Made by a program: the position numbers and the translations under genes. Below, piece after piece: positions 19,453 through 30,041 of a stretch of DNA of 64,000 bases; position 1 is the stretch's first letter; each line of letters starts with the position of its first letter. The DNA lies in the NCBI RefSeq assembly GCF_000091325.1, contig NC_014012.1:1674001-1738000 (forward strand), written 5' to 3'. The notes under the pieces were generated by a model. It saw nothing but the letters and a program-made list of their open reading frames with translations, did not search any database and had not been told where the DNA came from. Origin of the DNA: Shewanella violacea DSS12. Its GTDB lineage: Bacteria > Pseudomonadota > Gammaproteobacteria > Enterobacterales > Shewanellaceae.

Positions 19453-20415
19453 ATGACTAAACGTATCTATGTAGCAGGTCATCGCGGTATGGTTGGTTCA
19501 GCAATCGTGCGCCAACTTGAGGCGAAAGGTGATGTTGAGCTTGTGTTGAGAACCCGCAGCGAACTTGATTTAACCAATCAAGCCGCTGTGAATGCATTTT
19601 TTGACACTGAATCAATTGACCAAGTGTATTTAGCCGCGGCGAAAGTTGGTGGTATTATGGGAAATAATACTTATCCTGCGGATTTTATTTATGAAAATCT
19701 GATGGTTCAAAGTAATGTTATTAGTGCCGCGCACAATGCGAACGTACAAGATTTACTGTTTCTTGGGTCATCTTGTATCTACCCAAGACTTGCTCAGCAG
19801 CCAATGGATGAATCGGTGCTGTTAACCGGTACATTGGAACCTACCAATGAACCCTATGCAGTAGCCAAAATTGCAGGTATTAAATTGTGCGAATCTTACA
19901 ATCGTCAATACGGTCGGAACTATCGCAGTGTTATGCCAACCAACTTGTATGGCCCGCACGATAACTTTCACCCAGAAAATTCGCATGTTATTCCTGCTTT
20001 ATTACGTCGTTTCCACGAAGCAACGTTAAACAATGACAGTGAAGTAATAGCATGGGGTAGTGGTAAACCTATGCGTGAGTTTTTATATGTTGATGATATG
20101 GCGGATGCATCTATTCATGTGATGAATTTAGATAAAAGTATGTATGATGAAAATACAGAGCCGATGCTTAGCCATATCAATGTCGGCACTGGTGTTGATT
20201 GTACAATTAGAGAGCTAGTTGAGACAGTTGCTAAAGTTGTCGGGTTTAAAGGTAGCATTAGTTTTGATTCAACAAAGCCAGATGGTGCACCAAGAAAATT
20301 AATGAACGTAGATAGGTTGAAATCTTTAGGTTGGCAATATTCTGTTGAGTTAGAAAAAGGTTTGAATTTAGCTTATCAGTGGTTCGTTGACAATCAAAAT
20401 AAGTTTAGAGGTTAG
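19453..20415 (+). CDS. fcl: GDP-L-fucose synthase (epimerase/reductase)
   Basis: NADPH-dependent bifunctional enzyme that epimerises GDP-4-keto-6-deoxymannose at C3/C5 and reduces it to GDP-L-fucose. The 320-residue length matches. Visible features are the Rossmann motif [16 protein letters not shown], the AAAKVGGI and [10 protein letters not shown] signatures, the YAVAKIAG Tyr-x3-Lys pair, and [25 protein letters not shown]. It starts 2 bases after gmd and ends 4 bases before rfbB, within a tight run of nucleotide-sugar genes. Also named wcaG. Confidence 0.96.
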   Translation: MTKRIYVAGHRGMVGSAIVRQLEAKGDVELVLRTRSELDLTNQAAVNAFFDTESIDQVYLAAAKVGGIMGNNTYPADFIYENLMVQSNVISAAHNANVQDLLFLGSSCIYPRLAQQPMDESVLLTGTLEPTNEPYAVAKIAGIKLCESYNRQYGRNYRSVMPTNLYGPHDNFHPENSHVIPALLRRFHEATLNNDSEVIAWGSGKPMREFLYVDDMADASIHVMNLDKSMYDENTEPMLSHINVGTGVDCTIRELVETVAKVVGFKGSISFDSTKPDGAPRKLMNVDRLKSLGWQYSVELEKGLNLAYQWFVDNQNKFRG

Positions 20416-20419
20416 TTGA

Positions 20420-21466
20420 ATGAAAATCTTAGTTACAGGTGGTGCTGGCTTTATTGGCTCTGCTGTTATTCGTCATATTATAAAAAATACTAATGATTCA
20501 GTTATCAACCTTGATAAACTAACCTACGCAGGTAATTTAGAATCATTATTAGAAGTATCAAATTCAGAACGTTATGTTTTCGAACAAGTTGATATTTGTA
20601 ATAGAACTGAATTAGAACGTGTTTTTTCTGAACATAAACCTGATGCGTTAATGCATTTGGCCGCGGAATCTCATGTTGACCGCTCTATTGACGGCCCCGC
20701 TGCTTTTATCGAAACCAATATTGTTGGTACTTATCAATTATTAGAAGCAACTCGCCAATATTGGTTAACATTAGATGAGCAACAAAAATCAGCTTTCCGT
20801 TTTCATCACATATCTACCGATGAAGTTTATGGTGATTTAGAAGGTACAACAGATCTATTCACTGAAAACACCTCTTATGAGCCAAGTAGTCCATACTCTG
20901 CATCAAAAGCATCTAGTGACCATTTGGTTCGAACTTGGTTGCGCACATATGGCTTACCGACGATTATTACCAATTGTTCAAACAATTATGGACCTTATCA
21001 TTTTCCTGAAAAGCTTATCCCATTAGTTATTCTTAATGCATTAGAAGGAAAACTTTTGCCTATTTATGGCAAAGGGGAGCAAATTCGTGACTGGTTATAT
21101 GTGGAAGATCATGCTCGCGCATTATATAAAGTGGTAACAGAAGGGAACATTGGCGAAACTTATAATGTTGGCGGTCATAACGAAAAACGGAATATTGAAG
21201 TAGTTGAAACTATTTGTGATATATTAAATGAGTTAGTGCCACAACAAACGGACTATAAAGAGCAAATAACTTTTGTAAAAGACCGGCCAGGGCATGATAT
21301 GCGTTATGCCATTGATGCAAGTAAAATTGAAAAAGAGCTGGATTGGACCCCTATTGAAACTTTTGAAACAGGTTTAAGAAAAACAGTCGAATGGTATCTT
21401 GAAAATAAAACTTGGTGCCAACATGTTCAAGACGGATCTTATAATCGTGAGCGTTTAGGAGTTTAA
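20420..21466 (+). CDS. rfbB: dTDP-glucose 4,6-dehydratase
   Basis: NAD-dependent SDR enzyme forming dTDP-4-keto-6-deoxyglucose from dTDP-glucose. The 348 residues carry [27 protein letters not shown], the catalytic [22 protein letters not shown] and [14 protein letters not shown], all diagnostic of RmlB. The gene order rfbB-rfbA followed by fdtA-fdtC-fdtB, with no rfbC or rfbD, shows the intermediate goes to an amino sugar rather than L-rhamnose. It starts 4 bases after fcl. Confidence 0.96.
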   Translation: MKILVTGGAGFIGSAVIRHIIKNTNDSVINLDKLTYAGNLESLLEVSNSERYVFEQVDICNRTELERVFSEHKPDALMHLAAESHVDRSIDGPAAFIETNIVGTYQLLEATRQYWLTLDEQQKSAFRFHHISTDEVYGDLEGTTDLFTENTSYEPSSPYSASKASSDHLVRTWLRTYGLPTIITNCSNNYGPYHFPEKLIPLVILNALEGKLLPIYGKGEQIRDWLYVEDHARALYKVVTEGNIGETYNVGGHNEKRNIEVVETICDILNELVPQQTDYKEQITFVKDRPGHDMRYAIDASKIEKELDWTPIETFETGLRKTVEWYLENKTWCQHVQDGSYNRERLGV

Positions 21467-21468
21467 TA

Positions 21469-22341
21469 ATGAAAGGTATTGTATTAGCGGGTGGCTCAGG
21501 TACGCGTTTGTATCCGATTACAAAAGGTGTCTCAAAGCAGTTGTTACCTGTATATGATAAACCGATGATCTATTATCCATTATCGGTATTAATGCTTGCA
21601 GGTATTAGAGATATTTTAATTATTACAACACCTGAAGATCAAGATGGATTTATTCGTTTATTAGGTAATGGCAGAGATTTTGGTATTAATTTAAGTTATG
21701 AAATACAGCATAGCCCTGATGGTTTAGCGCAAGCATTTATTATCGGAGAAGCGTTTATTGGCGATGATTCGGTTTGCTTAGTACTTGGTGATAACCTTTT
21801 TTGGGGGCAAGGCTTTTCTCCAATGTTACAAAAAGCTGCTTCACTAACCGAAGGCGCTACAGTTTTTGGCTATCAAGTACAAGATCCGGAACGCTTTGGT
21901 GTTGTTGATTTTGATGATAATATGAAGGCTCTTTCAATTGAAGAGAAACCATTGAAACCTAAGTCAAACTATGCTGTTACAGGGCTTTACTTCTACAGTA
22001 ATAGTGTTATTGATATAGCCAAAAACGTAAAACCATCAGTCCGAGGTGAACTTGAGATTACTAGTATTAATCAAGTTTATTTGGAGAAGGGTTTATTAAA
22101 TGTTGAGTTACTTGGTCGAGGATTTGCTTGGTTAGATACAGGAACACACGAAACTCTACTAGACTCGGCTATGTTTGTGGAGACTATTGAGCGTAGACAA
22201 GGATACAAAATTGCCTGTTTAGAAGAGATTGCTTTTAACAATGGTTGGTTAAGTTCTGAGAAAATAAGTGAATTAGCGAAACCTATGATGAAAAATAGTT
22301 ATGGCCAGTATTTGATGGCTTTGGCGAATGAAAACAAATGA
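21469..22341 (+). CDS. rfbA: Glucose-1-phosphate thymidylyltransferase
   Basis: Makes dTDP-glucose from dTTP and glucose-1-phosphate. The 290 residues show the nucleotidyltransferase signature [56 protein letters not shown] (metal-binding Asp), and [21 protein letters not shown]. It is the standard RmlA length. The last four bases overlap the next gene (ATGA), so translation is probably coupled to fdtA. A decayed fragment of a second rfbA lies far downstream at 46918-47265. Confidence 0.96.
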   Translation: MKGIVLAGGSGTRLYPITKGVSKQLLPVYDKPMIYYPLSVLMLAGIRDILIITTPEDQDGFIRLLGNGRDFGINLSYEIQHSPDGLAQAFIIGEAFIGDDSVCLVLGDNLFWGQGFSPMLQKAASLTEGATVFGYQVQDPERFGVVDFDDNMKALSIEEKPLKPKSNYAVTGLYFYSNSVIDIAKNVKPSVRGELEITSINQVYLEKGLLNVELLGRGFAWLDTGTHETLLDSAMFVETIERRQGYKIACLEEIAFNNGWLSSEKISELAKPMMKNSYGQYLMALANENK

Positions 22342-22745
22342 GTCTAATAAAAATAATTGATTTCAAATCGTTAGGTGATGAACGAGGTGACCTTGTTTCG
22401 CTTGAAGGAAATAAAGACATTCCGTTTGATATTAAACGTGTTTACTATATTTTTGGTACAGAATCTTCTGTGTCGCGTGGTTTTCATGCGCATAAAAATT
22501 TACAGCAAGTAGCCATTTGCGTTAAGGGGAGTTGTAAAATTATTCTTGACGATGGCAATATAAGAGAAGATGTTATACTTAATTCACCTTTTAAAGGATT
22601 ATATATAAACTCGATGAAGTGGCGTGAAATGCATGACTTTAGTGAAGATTGTGTTTTGATGGTTTTAGCTTCATCTTTTTATGACGAAGCGGACTATATA
22701 CGTGATTATCAAGAATTTATAAAAATAGCTAGCTATGATTCATAA
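22338..22745 (+). CDS. fdtA: dTDP-4-oxo-6-deoxyglucose 3,4-ketoisomerase (FdtA/QdtA-type cupin)
   Basis: Small cupin enzyme that moves the keto group from C4 to C3 of dTDP-4-keto-6-deoxyglucose, creating the substrate for 3-amination. The 135 residues match the family. The beta-barrel core holds the conserved [19 protein letters not shown] with the two catalytic histidines (H-A-H), followed by DDGNIRE and [12 protein letters not shown]. FdtA gives the galacto product (to Fuc3NAc) and QdtA the gluco product (to Qui3NAc); the few residues that separate them cannot be judged reliably here, so the symbol is provisional. It overlaps both neighbours. Confidence 0.88.
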   Translation: MSLIKIIDFKSLGDERGDLVSLEGNKDIPFDIKRVYYIFGTESSVSRGFHAHKNLQQVAICVKGSCKIILDDGNIREDVILNSPFKGLYINSMKWREMHDFSEDCVLMVLASSFYDEADYIRDYQEFIKIASYDS

Positions 22746-23184
22746 CTTATCTGATGTACAGTCAAAAAGTATTGGTGAAGGCACAAATATTTGGCAATTT
22801 TGCGTGGTATTACCTAATGCTGTTATTGGTCATAACTGTAATGTTTGCTCACATTGTTTAATTGAAAATAACGTAGTTATTGGTAATAACGTCACTATTA
22901 AGAGTGGTGTGCAGATATGGGATGGTATAATCATAGAAGACAATGTATTCATTGGTCCTAATGTTACTTTTACTAATGACAAATCACCTCGATCAAAGCA
23001 ATATCCTGATGAATTTCTAACAACTGTTGTTAAAAATAATGCTTCAATTGGAGCGAATGCAACTATTCTTCCCGGTGTGACAATTGGTGAGTTTTCTATG
23101 GTTGGTGCTGGCGCTGTTGTGATAAAAGATGTAAAACCACATTCTACTGTTGTTGGTAACCCAGCTAGAGAAATAATAAAATGA
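22735..23184 (+). CDS. fdtC: Left-handed beta-helix N-acetyltransferase (FdtC/QdtC type)
   Basis: Predicted acetyl-CoA-dependent enzyme that acetylates the 3-amino group of dTDP-3-amino-3,6-dideoxyhexose. The 149 residues are almost entirely hexapeptide repeats (for example [33 protein letters not shown]), ending with the usual [22 protein letters not shown] cap. The order ketoisomerase-acetyltransferase-aminotransferase, with overlaps on both sides, is that of known Fuc3NAc/Qui3NAc clusters. Trimeric function is inferred from the family. Confidence 0.88.
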   Translation: MIHNLSDVQSKSIGEGTNIWQFCVVLPNAVIGHNCNVCSHCLIENNVVIGNNVTIKSGVQIWDGIIIEDNVFIGPNVTFTNDKSPRSKQYPDEFLTTVVKNNASIGANATILPGVTIGEFSMVGAGAVVIKDVKPHSTVVGNPAREIIK

Positions 23185-24284
23185 TACCATTTTTAAATTT
23201 GAAAAAAATTAATGCTCAGTATAGTGATGATTTAAAAGAAGCATGCTCAAGGGTCATAGATTCAGGGTGGTACCTTATGGGGCAGGAGCTAAAGACTTTT
23301 GAAAATGATTTTGCAAACTATTGTGACACTGACTTTTCTGTCGGCGTTGCTAATGGCCTTGATGCATTAACCCTCACGTTACGCGCTTGGAAAGAGCTTG
23401 GGAAACTAAACGATGGTGACGAAGTTATAGTACAGGCAAATACTTATATTGCCTCTGTGTTAGCGATTACAGAGAATAATCTCATTCCCGTATTAGTTGA
23501 AGCCAATGAGTTAACATTTAACTTATGCCCTGAGGTTGTAAGAAAAGCAATTACGAGAAAAACTAAAGTGATTTTACCCGTTCATTTATATGGACAGCTT
23601 TCGCCAATGGCTGAACTCATGGTGATCGCCGATGAGTATAATTTACTGGTATTAGAGGACTGTGCACAAGCACATGGTGCTATTATCGATGGAAAAAAAG
23701 CGGGAAGTTGGGGCCATGCAGGAGCTTTTAGTTTTTATCCCGGGAAGAATCTTGGGGCGCTTGGCGATGCTGGAGCAGTAACAACAAGCAATGAGGTACT
23801 AGCGAAAACTATAAGGGCGTTAGGTAATTATGGTTCATACAAACGATACGAGAATACGTATCAAGGTGTTAATAGTCGTTTAGATGAAATTCAAGCCGCT
23901 ATGCTAAGTGTAAAACTAAAGCATTTATCAGGGCAAATCACCGCGCGTAGAAAAATAGCAAATACTTATCTTGATGGTATCTCTAACCCCGCGATTATTT
24001 TACCAAAAGTAGAAAAGCAAGAAGGGCATGTCTGGCATTTGTTTGTAATAAAATCATTTAAACGAAATGAGTTATCTCGGTACTTATTAGATGCTGGTAT
24101 TGAGACTATTATACATTATCCTATAGCTCCTCATAATCAAGATGCTTACAGCGGAAAAATATCGCATGCTGAATTGCCCTTGACCGAAAAGTTACACGAT
24201 ACTGTTTTATCATTACCAATTGACCCAACAATGAGTATTGATGATGTTAATTATATCATTGAGACTATCAACGGCTTTGAATAA
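23181..24284 (+). CDS. fdtB: PLP-dependent sugar 3-aminotransferase (FdtB/QdtB type)
   Basis: DegT/DnrJ/EryC1/StrS-family enzyme transferring an amino group from glutamate to the 3-keto sugar. The 367 residues include the N-terminal [14 protein letters not shown], the PLP-contacting [10 protein letters not shown], and the internal-aldimine lysine in [16 protein letters not shown], followed by [12 protein letters not shown]. It overlaps fdtC by four bases (ATGA). It completes the dTDP-3-acetamido-3,6-dideoxyhexose pathway. After it the dense operon spacing ends and a (TTTG) repeat-bearing gap begins. Confidence 0.9.
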   Translation: MIPFLNLKKINAQYSDDLKEACSRVIDSGWYLMGQELKTFENDFANYCDTDFSVGVANGLDALTLTLRAWKELGKLNDGDEVIVQANTYIASVLAITENNLIPVLVEANELTFNLCPEVVRKAITRKTKVILPVHLYGQLSPMAELMVIADEYNLLVLEDCAQAHGAIIDGKKAGSWGHAGAFSFYPGKNLGALGDAGAVTTSNEVLAKTIRALGNYGSYKRYENTYQGVNSRLDEIQAAMLSVKLKHLSGQITARRKIANTYLDGISNPAIILPKVEKQEGHVWHLFVIKSFKRNELSRYLLDAGIETIIHYPIAPHNQDAYSGKISHAELPLTEKLHDTVLSLPIDPTMSIDDVNYIIETINGFE

Positions 24285-24411
24285 TCAATAGCAGAAATTA
24301 AATATAATAATATAGCGCTGGATTTAATCTAGGGCTATTCATAATATCCAACTCACCATAAATAATTTAACTACGTCAACTGAAATATAAGCCTTTTATA
24401 GATAATATCCT

Positions 24412-24443
24412 TTTGTTTGTTTGTTTGTTTGTTTGTTTGTTTG
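24412..24443. repeat. (TTTG)8 tetranucleotide repeat
   Basis: Eight uninterrupted TTTG units, 77 bases before the ATG of the next glycosyltransferase gene. Tetranucleotide tracts of this kind change length by polymerase slippage and drive phase variation of surface-sugar genes in Haemophilus and others. An in-frame TAA at 24505-24507 separates it from the coding frame, so any effect would be on transcription or leader structure rather than on reading frame. Confidence 0.9.
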
Positions 24444-24519
24444 TGAATATGGATGGTTGTCGAAAAACTCAGATGTAAATAAATTATTATCATGATTTTC
24501 AGCTTAACGATGGCGAACT

Positions 24520-25698
24520 ATGAACCTTAATAAGATCAAACAAAAACTAAAAAAAATTAAATTAATAAAGAAAATTTATGAAATGGCTTTTCAACGGCCT
24601 ATATATAACTACTTTGGCACAAATTATAAAAAAAAGATGCTGTTCTCTTATAGCACGTACCATTTTAATAAGAGTAATTATACATCACATTCCAATTACC
24701 AAGAATCAAAGTTAATTGCGACTATTTTTGATCGTTTGGGGTATCAGGTCGATATCATAAATAATGATCGTAAACATTCTGCTTGCCTAGAGGAATATGA
24801 AGTTATTTTTGGCGAGGGCATTCCAATGTACCAGGCTGTCGAAAGTAATGTGAATGCAACCGTTATTTATTATGGTACAGGCTCTCATCCGTGGCAGTGT
24901 AGTAACTCTTCATTGTCAAGAGTTGTTGATTTTTATAAAATTCATAAAGTTTCAGCTCTAAGATCTGCACGAATTAATGATTACCGTTGGGGCTTAGCCG
25001 CCACTATGGCCGACTATGTTATTTGTATTGGTAATGAAACCACCCGGGAAACATTCATAGAAAATGGCGCGAAAGTTGTTTTTCCGTTGGATCCAACATT
25101 TATTAAAGAAACTGATAATGAGTGTTTTGTTGAAAATAAAAATATGAATGAGGCTAAAAAACATGCGTTATGGTTTGGCAGTTATGGTTTGTTACATAAA
25201 GGACTTGACATTGCAATAGAGGCTTTTCGTGCTAAACCCGATTGGACTTTACATGTATGCGGTTATACTGCTGCTGAAGAGAAAATACTTCGAACGATCA
25301 ACCCTCCTAGTAATGTAATTATACATGGTTTTGTAAACGTTTTATCTGATTCGTTTAAAAAAATTGCTATGCAATGTGGTTTTGTTATTCTTCCTTCTTG
25401 CTCTGAAGGCACTGCAACTGCAATTATTACTGCTGTCGGCAATGGTGCAATGATTCCCATTGTAACTGCTGAATGTGGCTTTGATATTGAAGATTTCGGT
25501 TTTAACATTAAGCTCAATAAAGAGTCTGTTATTGATACCATGATAAGTATTGATACTATGCCAGAAGACGTATTACAGCAGATGGCAATATCAGCTAATA
25601 CCGCTATTAGGGAAAGGTATACGTTGGATAAATTTGAAACAAATATTGAATCACATATCAATAAATTGTTAGCGGATTACAGTGAATATAATAGATAG
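24520..25698 (+). CDS. Glycosyltransferase, GT-B fold (GT1/GT4 superfamily)
   Basis: Predicted sugar transferase of the repeat unit, 392 residues. The basic N-terminus (KIKQKLKKIKLIKKIY) may aid membrane association. The C-terminal nucleotide-binding half shows the fold's usual order: WFGSYGLLHKGLDIAIEAF, PDWTLHVCGYT, NVIIHGFVNVLSDSF, and VILPSCSEGTATAIITAVGNG in the position of the E-x7-E donor motif. Similarity to named enzymes is low, so donor and linkage are unknown. A possibly slippage-prone (TTTG)8 tract lies upstream. The ribosome-binding site is weak. Confidence 0.78.
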   Translation: MNLNKIKQKLKKIKLIKKIYEMAFQRPIYNYFGTNYKKKMLFSYSTYHFNKSNYTSHSNYQESKLIATIFDRLGYQVDIINNDRKHSACLEEYEVIFGEGIPMYQAVESNVNATVIYYGTGSHPWQCSNSSLSRVVDFYKIHKVSALRSARINDYRWGLAATMADYVICIGNETTRETFIENGAKVVFPLDPTFIKETDNECFVENKNMNEAKKHALWFGSYGLLHKGLDIAIEAFRAKPDWTLHVCGYTAAEEKILRTINPPSNVIIHGFVNVLSDSFKKIAMQCGFVILPSCSEGTATAIITAVGNGAMIPIVTAECGFDIEDFGFNIKLNKESVIDTMISIDTMPEDVLQQMAISANTAIRERYTLDKFETNIESHINKLLADYSEYNR

Positions 25699-25803
25699 AG
25701 TAGCTATTCTCTGAGAGGATAGCTTTCATCTATATTTAGTTATCAGTACTACTTCTTGTGCGTAAATATTCTTTATCTATGTATTTTATACAAAGGAATA
25801 AAA

Positions 25804-27006
25804 GTGTTTCTAACTTGGTTTATATTTTTAGTTGGTATTGTCCTTATTTTAAGAGATATCAGGCTTTCTAATTATCGCGTGCTATTAAATCCATTTTTTT
25901 GGGCTGTTTTTTGTTCAATATTATACTTAATTATCCCTGCTTTTTTTATCTTTGAAATTGATTTGTACTTCAGCTGGGGCATAGATAAAGATTCTATCTT
26001 TTTTGCGCAGTTATTAGTATTTAACTTTTTTATGTTTTTATGTACGTTATATTATTTTTACCCTTCTTATCGCCTCGCTTCAGAGACAGATAATGTTGAA
26101 CAGACTACGGGGGTATTTATTAAAATTCTTTGGTTTGTAATATGTATATATACCTGTTTTGCGCTATATAAATCTATTCAATCAGGGGTGTTATTGAATG
26201 CATTTATATATGATTTTGAGCAGGATGACCCGTATAAATTAAAAAGTATCGCATACCTGCTAATACCTGTGTCGATATATATGTTTGCAAGTACTCGAAA
26301 CTATCTGGTGTTTTTACCAAACTTAATTATTGTGGCTCTAGATTTAATGAACGGCAGTAGGACAATCGCACTAATTGTTCTTTTACCCGTTGTCATAACG
26401 TTCTGTATTAGCCGTAAGCGTCTATATGCAATCCCTGGTTTTTTATTGCTAGCTGGAATGTTAGTGCTCGGTGTTCTTCGAATGCCTACTGGTACTTCTG
26501 TTGGAGATATTCCTTGGTATATAAGTGCCTTGGGTGAGTTCCGAGAAACGTATCTTACATTGCCATTGTATATTGGCAATGATAGTTTCATAGGCGTAGG
26601 AAGTTGGGATAATAGAGCTGCTATTTTCTTTCAAGGAATATTGCAACCGTTTAGAAGTTATATAAATGAGGGGTATGTTTATGGCGGTTCCTATATGGCT
26701 AAAGATATTGGCCGAGGGTATGGTTTAGGGTCTAATTTTTTAATAGCAATCTTATATTATGGCTATCAATATTTATTTATCACGATTCCTTTATTTGCTG
26801 GGTTATTGGTATTTTTTTATCACTTTGTTGCCAAACTCAGCATGGTTGAAAAATTAGTTATGGTCTGCTTATTAATAATTTTTATCCGTTTAATTATCAG
26901 AGAAGGGTTATACGGCAGTTTGGGGATGTTGTGTTTTATTTGTATGTTTTATTGGCTCCCGATTTATATCTTGTCAAAAATAAAGGTTAAAAATCTACTT
27001 TTATAA
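25804..27006 (+). CDS. wzy: Wzy-type O-antigen/capsule polymerase candidate
   Basis: Polytopic membrane protein predicted to polymerise repeat units in the periplasm. I choose the GTG at 25804 because AAGGA lies 6 bases before it; the upstream TTG at 25756 has no such site. About 400 residues with 10-12 hydrophobic segments and, after the midpoint, a longer polar loop (about residues 240-310, SVGDIPWYISALGEFRETY... to GRGYGLGS) of the size expected for the periplasmic catalytic loop. Wzy proteins share little sequence; the call rests on topology, the conserved-looking NGSRT before a TM, and being the only such protein in a locus with Wzx and Wzz. Confidence 0.75.
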   Translation: MFLTWFIFLVGIVLILRDIRLSNYRVLLNPFFWAVFCSILYLIIPAFFIFEIDLYFSWGIDKDSIFFAQLLVFNFFMFLCTLYYFYPSYRLASETDNVEQTTGVFIKILWFVICIYTCFALYKSIQSGVLLNAFIYDFEQDDPYKLKSIAYLLIPVSIYMFASTRNYLVFLPNLIIVALDLMNGSRTIALIVLLPVVITFCISRKRLYAIPGFLLLAGMLVLGVLRMPTGTSVGDIPWYISALGEFRETYLTLPLYIGNDSFIGVGSWDNRAAIFFQGILQPFRSYINEGYVYGGSYMAKDIGRGYGLGSNFLIAILYYGYQYLFITIPLFAGLLVFFYHFVAKLSMVEKLVMVCLLIIFIRLIIREGLYGSLGMLCFICMFYWLPIYILSKIKVKNLLL

Positions 27007-27142
27007 ATCTCTATTAATATAGATATTTTAGAGTTGCTTTCGTAGGGGATAAAGGTAATGGCATATTTTCATACCTTCAATTTTTTATTGCTTGAAGTAT
27101 GACTGTTGAATATACGATCAGAAGAACATTGTAGAAACTAGA

Positions 27143-27169
27143 TTAAAAACTGCTGATAACAGTTTTTAA
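27143..27169. terminator. Perfect inverted repeat after wzy, possible bidirectional terminator
   Basis: Ten-base arms TTAAAAACTG / CAGTTTTTAA around a 7-base loop. On the plus strand the 3' arm itself supplies five U residues, which could serve as a weak intrinsic terminator between wzy and the acyltransferase gene. Confidence 0.4.
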
Positions 27170-27255
27170 ATTTAGGTTGTTGGGGGGCGTTGTTTTTAAT
27201 ACATGAGTTTATGTACCCTCTAAAGCTAACATTTAATCATAAAGTAAGAGCTAGA

Positions 27256-29022
27256 ATGAAATTTAGAAATGATATAAACGGTCTTAGGGCTATAGCGGTC
27301 TTACCTGTTATTTTTTTTCATGCAGGGGTTATTGGATTTAACGGTGGATTTTTAGGAGTTGATGTTTTTTTTGTCATTAGTGGTTTTCTAATTACGGCAA
27401 ATATCATTAAAAGCCAAAAAAGTGATAGTTTTTCGTTATTAAGTTTTTATGATAAGCGGGCAAGAAGAATCTTACCTCCTTTAATTCTCACTCTACTTAT
27501 AACAACGGTCTTTTCGTTTGTATTTATGCTTCCTTACGATCTGAAAAATTTCGGTCAATCTTTAGTTTCAACTTCATTTGCCGCAAATAATATACTACTC
27601 TATTTAACATCAGGTTATTGGAGCTTAGCTAGCGAATTCAAACCTTTATACCACACATGGTCTTTAGCGGTTGAAGAACAATACTATTTTATACTTCCCA
27701 TAATTTTTATCTTGCTTTTGAAAAAACAAAAGTGTCTCAAAGTTACTGTAATTCTATTTTTCATTATTAGTTTTTTATCAAGCTATTTAATTGAAAATAA
27801 AGAATTTAATTTTTTAATGATCATCACTAGATTTTGGGAGCTTTGTGCGGGTTCATTACTCGCGATGTACATGAAAGAGCGAGTGACAACTAAAAACGAT
27901 GCGATGTCAATAATAGGTTTGTTTTTTATTTTATATTCGTATTACAACCCATATATATTATCAAATAACTCAGCCATTATTAATTTAGCACCAGTTTTAG
28001 GGACGCTAATGGTTATCGCTTTTACTAAACCTAATAGCATAATTTACAAAATTCTTAGTACAAAATTAATAATTATTATTGGATTATCAAGCTATAGTAT
28101 TTATTTATTACACCAGCCTATATTATCCTTTATAAGGTTAGCGACTGAAGGACAGGTTGGATCTTATAAGCAATTGATGTGGGCATTACTTTCAATCCCA
28201 TTAGGTTACTTATCTTGGCGATTCGTAGAATCACCGTTCAGGAATAAAAAGGTAGTGTCAAATAAAGTGTTTTATAGTCTAATTGCACTTTGTTTTATGT
28301 CTTTTATATCTCTAGGACTTTTTCTCAATAAATCTTATGGAATGCAGCAATATTATGTATTCAGTAAGTATTCATACGGAGTAAACCCTCAAGCTTATGC
28401 AGATAGACCATATTCTTTAGCTAAACACAATTTCGAATCTGATGGTCAAAAGATGTTAATTATAGGGAACTCTTTTGCGAGAGATATTTATAATGCGCTA
28501 AAAGAGAATGATGCAACAGATGGATATGAAGTCATTTACCTTGCTAATTACAATAACGATATAAGTTTATCGAGAAACCTATTAAGCCATGCCGACGTGA
28601 CAATTTTAGTGTCATCTTCAGGAATGGCTAATAAAATAATAGCCCCTTCTACTTTAAAGGCTAGTGCGATCGAAAGTAAAAACGAAATGGATAAATACTC
28701 AAATGGTAATTATTATTATGTAGGAACCAAGAACTTTGGTTTTAACAATAACTTCATAAAGCAAATTAATTGGGATAGTTCAAAAAATTATATGGTTGAG
28801 ATAAATAAAAGTAATATTTATGCCGATAAAATTGAGTCCAATATATTCGCTGATAATTATATTAATCTGCTGGAATTATTTAGAGAAAAAAATAAAACAC
28901 GAATTTTTACTGATGATCATCGGTTTATTAGTTTTGATACTGATCATATAACTAAAGATGGCGCCTTGTTTTTAGGGAAACGTATTTTAAAAACAACGAA
29001 ACTTAAAAATATTATATTATAA
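27256..29022 (+). CDS. Acyltransferase-3 (OafA/YrhL-type) with C-terminal SGNH domain
   Basis: Membrane O-acyltransferase predicted to acetylate the polysaccharide. Start set at ATG 27256, where the family opening MKFRNDINGLRAIAVLPVIFFHAG begins; the longer frame from a TTG adds 22 unlikely residues. The N-terminal ~340 residues form about 10 TM helices with the family motifs FFHAG, GVDVFFVISGFLI, FYDKRARRILPP and HTWSLAVEEQYY. The C-terminal periplasmic part is an SGNH hydrolase-like domain with GNSFARD (about residue 400) and a D-x-x-H pair in FDTDHIT (about residue 560). This fused layout is seen in O-antigen acetylases such as OafB. Substrate sugar unknown. Confidence 0.92.
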   Translation: MKFRNDINGLRAIAVLPVIFFHAGVIGFNGGFLGVDVFFVISGFLITANIIKSQKSDSFSLLSFYDKRARRILPPLILTLLITTVFSFVFMLPYDLKNFGQSLVSTSFAANNILLYLTSGYWSLASEFKPLYHTWSLAVEEQYYFILPIIFILLLKKQKCLKVTVILFFIISFLSSYLIENKEFNFLMIITRFWELCAGSLLAMYMKERVTTKNDAMSIIGLFFILYSYYNPYILSNNSAIINLAPVLGTLMVIAFTKPNSIIYKILSTKLIIIIGLSSYSIYLLHQPILSFIRLATEGQVGSYKQLMWALLSIPLGYLSWRFVESPFRNKKVVSNKVFYSLIALCFMSFISLGLFLNKSYGMQQYYVFSKYSYGVNPQAYADRPYSLAKHNFESDGQKMLIIGNSFARDIYNALKENDATDGYEVIYLANYNNDISLSRNLLSHADVTILVSSSGMANKIIAPSTLKASAIESKNEMDKYSNGNYYYVGTKNFGFNNNFIKQINWDSSKNYMVEINKSNIYADKIESNIFADNYINLLELFREKNKTRIFTDDHRFISFDTDHITKDGALFLGKRILKTTKLKNIIL

Positions 29023-29093
29023 TATTTTATCTTGTTGACTCAAAAGGCGCAATCAAACAATAGTAAGCTTAAATTAAACATTAGAGAGTATAA

Positions 29094-29987
29094 ATGAATC
29101 AAGAAGTCCCATTAATTAGTGTAATAGTACCCGTGTATAACCATGCTAATTATATCGCAGAGTGCTTGAAATCTTTAATAAATCAAGATTATCCTAATGT
29201 TGAAATAATTATATGTGACGATGGTTCTAGTGATAACTCTGTAGAAGTTATTAAAGAGTGGGTTTCAAATAATCCTGATGCCAATATTTCTTTTTTTGAA
29301 CAGGAAAATAAAGGAGTATGCCGAACATTAAATAAATTAATTCAGCTTACTTCTGGCGAGTATATAAGCCTGTGTGCTAGTGATGATGTTTTAACGAGTG
29401 ATAGTTTATCTGCTAGGTATCATTTCTTGGCAAATAAAAGAGAAAGTGCTGTTATCTCTGATTCATTCACGATAGATGAGTATTCCAAGGTAACTGACTC
29501 AAGTAGTATTTCTCATTTATACCGAGGCAATCTCAATAAGTTACAAGATGATATTGTGAATGAATGTGTTTATAATTGGGCAATTGCCGGGCCTGTTTTG
29601 TTAATCAAGAAATCATTATATAACTCAGTCGGTTTATACGATGAAACACTATTGACTGAAGATCGTGATTTTTACCTTAGGCTGTTAGCTGGAGGTCATC
29701 TAACCTTCATTAATCAACCTCTTGCAAAGTACAGAGTACATTCTGGAAATGCCAGTAGAAGTGGTATCAAAAAACGTTTGTTGATAAGCAAGCAAGTAGC
29801 ATTGTCCAATATTAAAAATGCACCTTTATTCTCTGGTGCTAAAAAGTTTTTTCTGATGAGCCATAAGCTCGATTTGCTTTTAATTAAACTTTTGGGAAGT
29901 AATAACTTTTGTTTTATCATTCTTAGCCTTTACAGAGCTTCAAGATACTATTTTACCAAACTACTTAGATTGTTAAATATTATTTGA
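29094..29987 (+). CDS. Glycosyltransferase family 2
   Basis: GT-A transferase of 297 residues. N-terminal ISVIVPVYNHANYIAECLKSL, then IIICDDGSSDNSVEVI and the metal-binding LCASDDVLTSDSL near residue 95. The acceptor-side pattern AGPVLLIKKSLYNSVGLYDE...TEDRDFYLRLL is typical of family 2 enzymes in antigen clusters. The C-terminus is basic and hydrophobic. A GAGAG ribosome-binding site precedes the ATG. Second GT2 of this locus; specificity unknown. Confidence 0.88.
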   Translation: MNQEVPLISVIVPVYNHANYIAECLKSLINQDYPNVEIIICDDGSSDNSVEVIKEWVSNNPDANISFFEQENKGVCRTLNKLIQLTSGEYISLCASDDVLTSDSLSARYHFLANKRESAVISDSFTIDEYSKVTDSSSISHLYRGNLNKLQDDIVNECVYNWAIAGPVLLIKKSLYNSVGLYDETLLTEDRDFYLRLLAGGHLTFINQPLAKYRVHSGNASRSGIKKRLLISKQVALSNIKNAPLFSGAKKFFLMSHKLDLLLIKLLGSNNFCFIILSLYRASRYYFTKLLRLLNII

Positions 29988-30041
29988 TAAATACATTAAC
30001 CATTGATCATTAGCATTTATTTATCAAATTGAGAAAACCAT

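Noticed and set aside
24412..24519. Phase variation by frameshift within the coding sequence at (TTTG)8
   Set aside because: A TAA at 24505-24507 is in frame with the ATG at 24520, so the repeat is outside the coding frame; only transcriptional effects remain possible.
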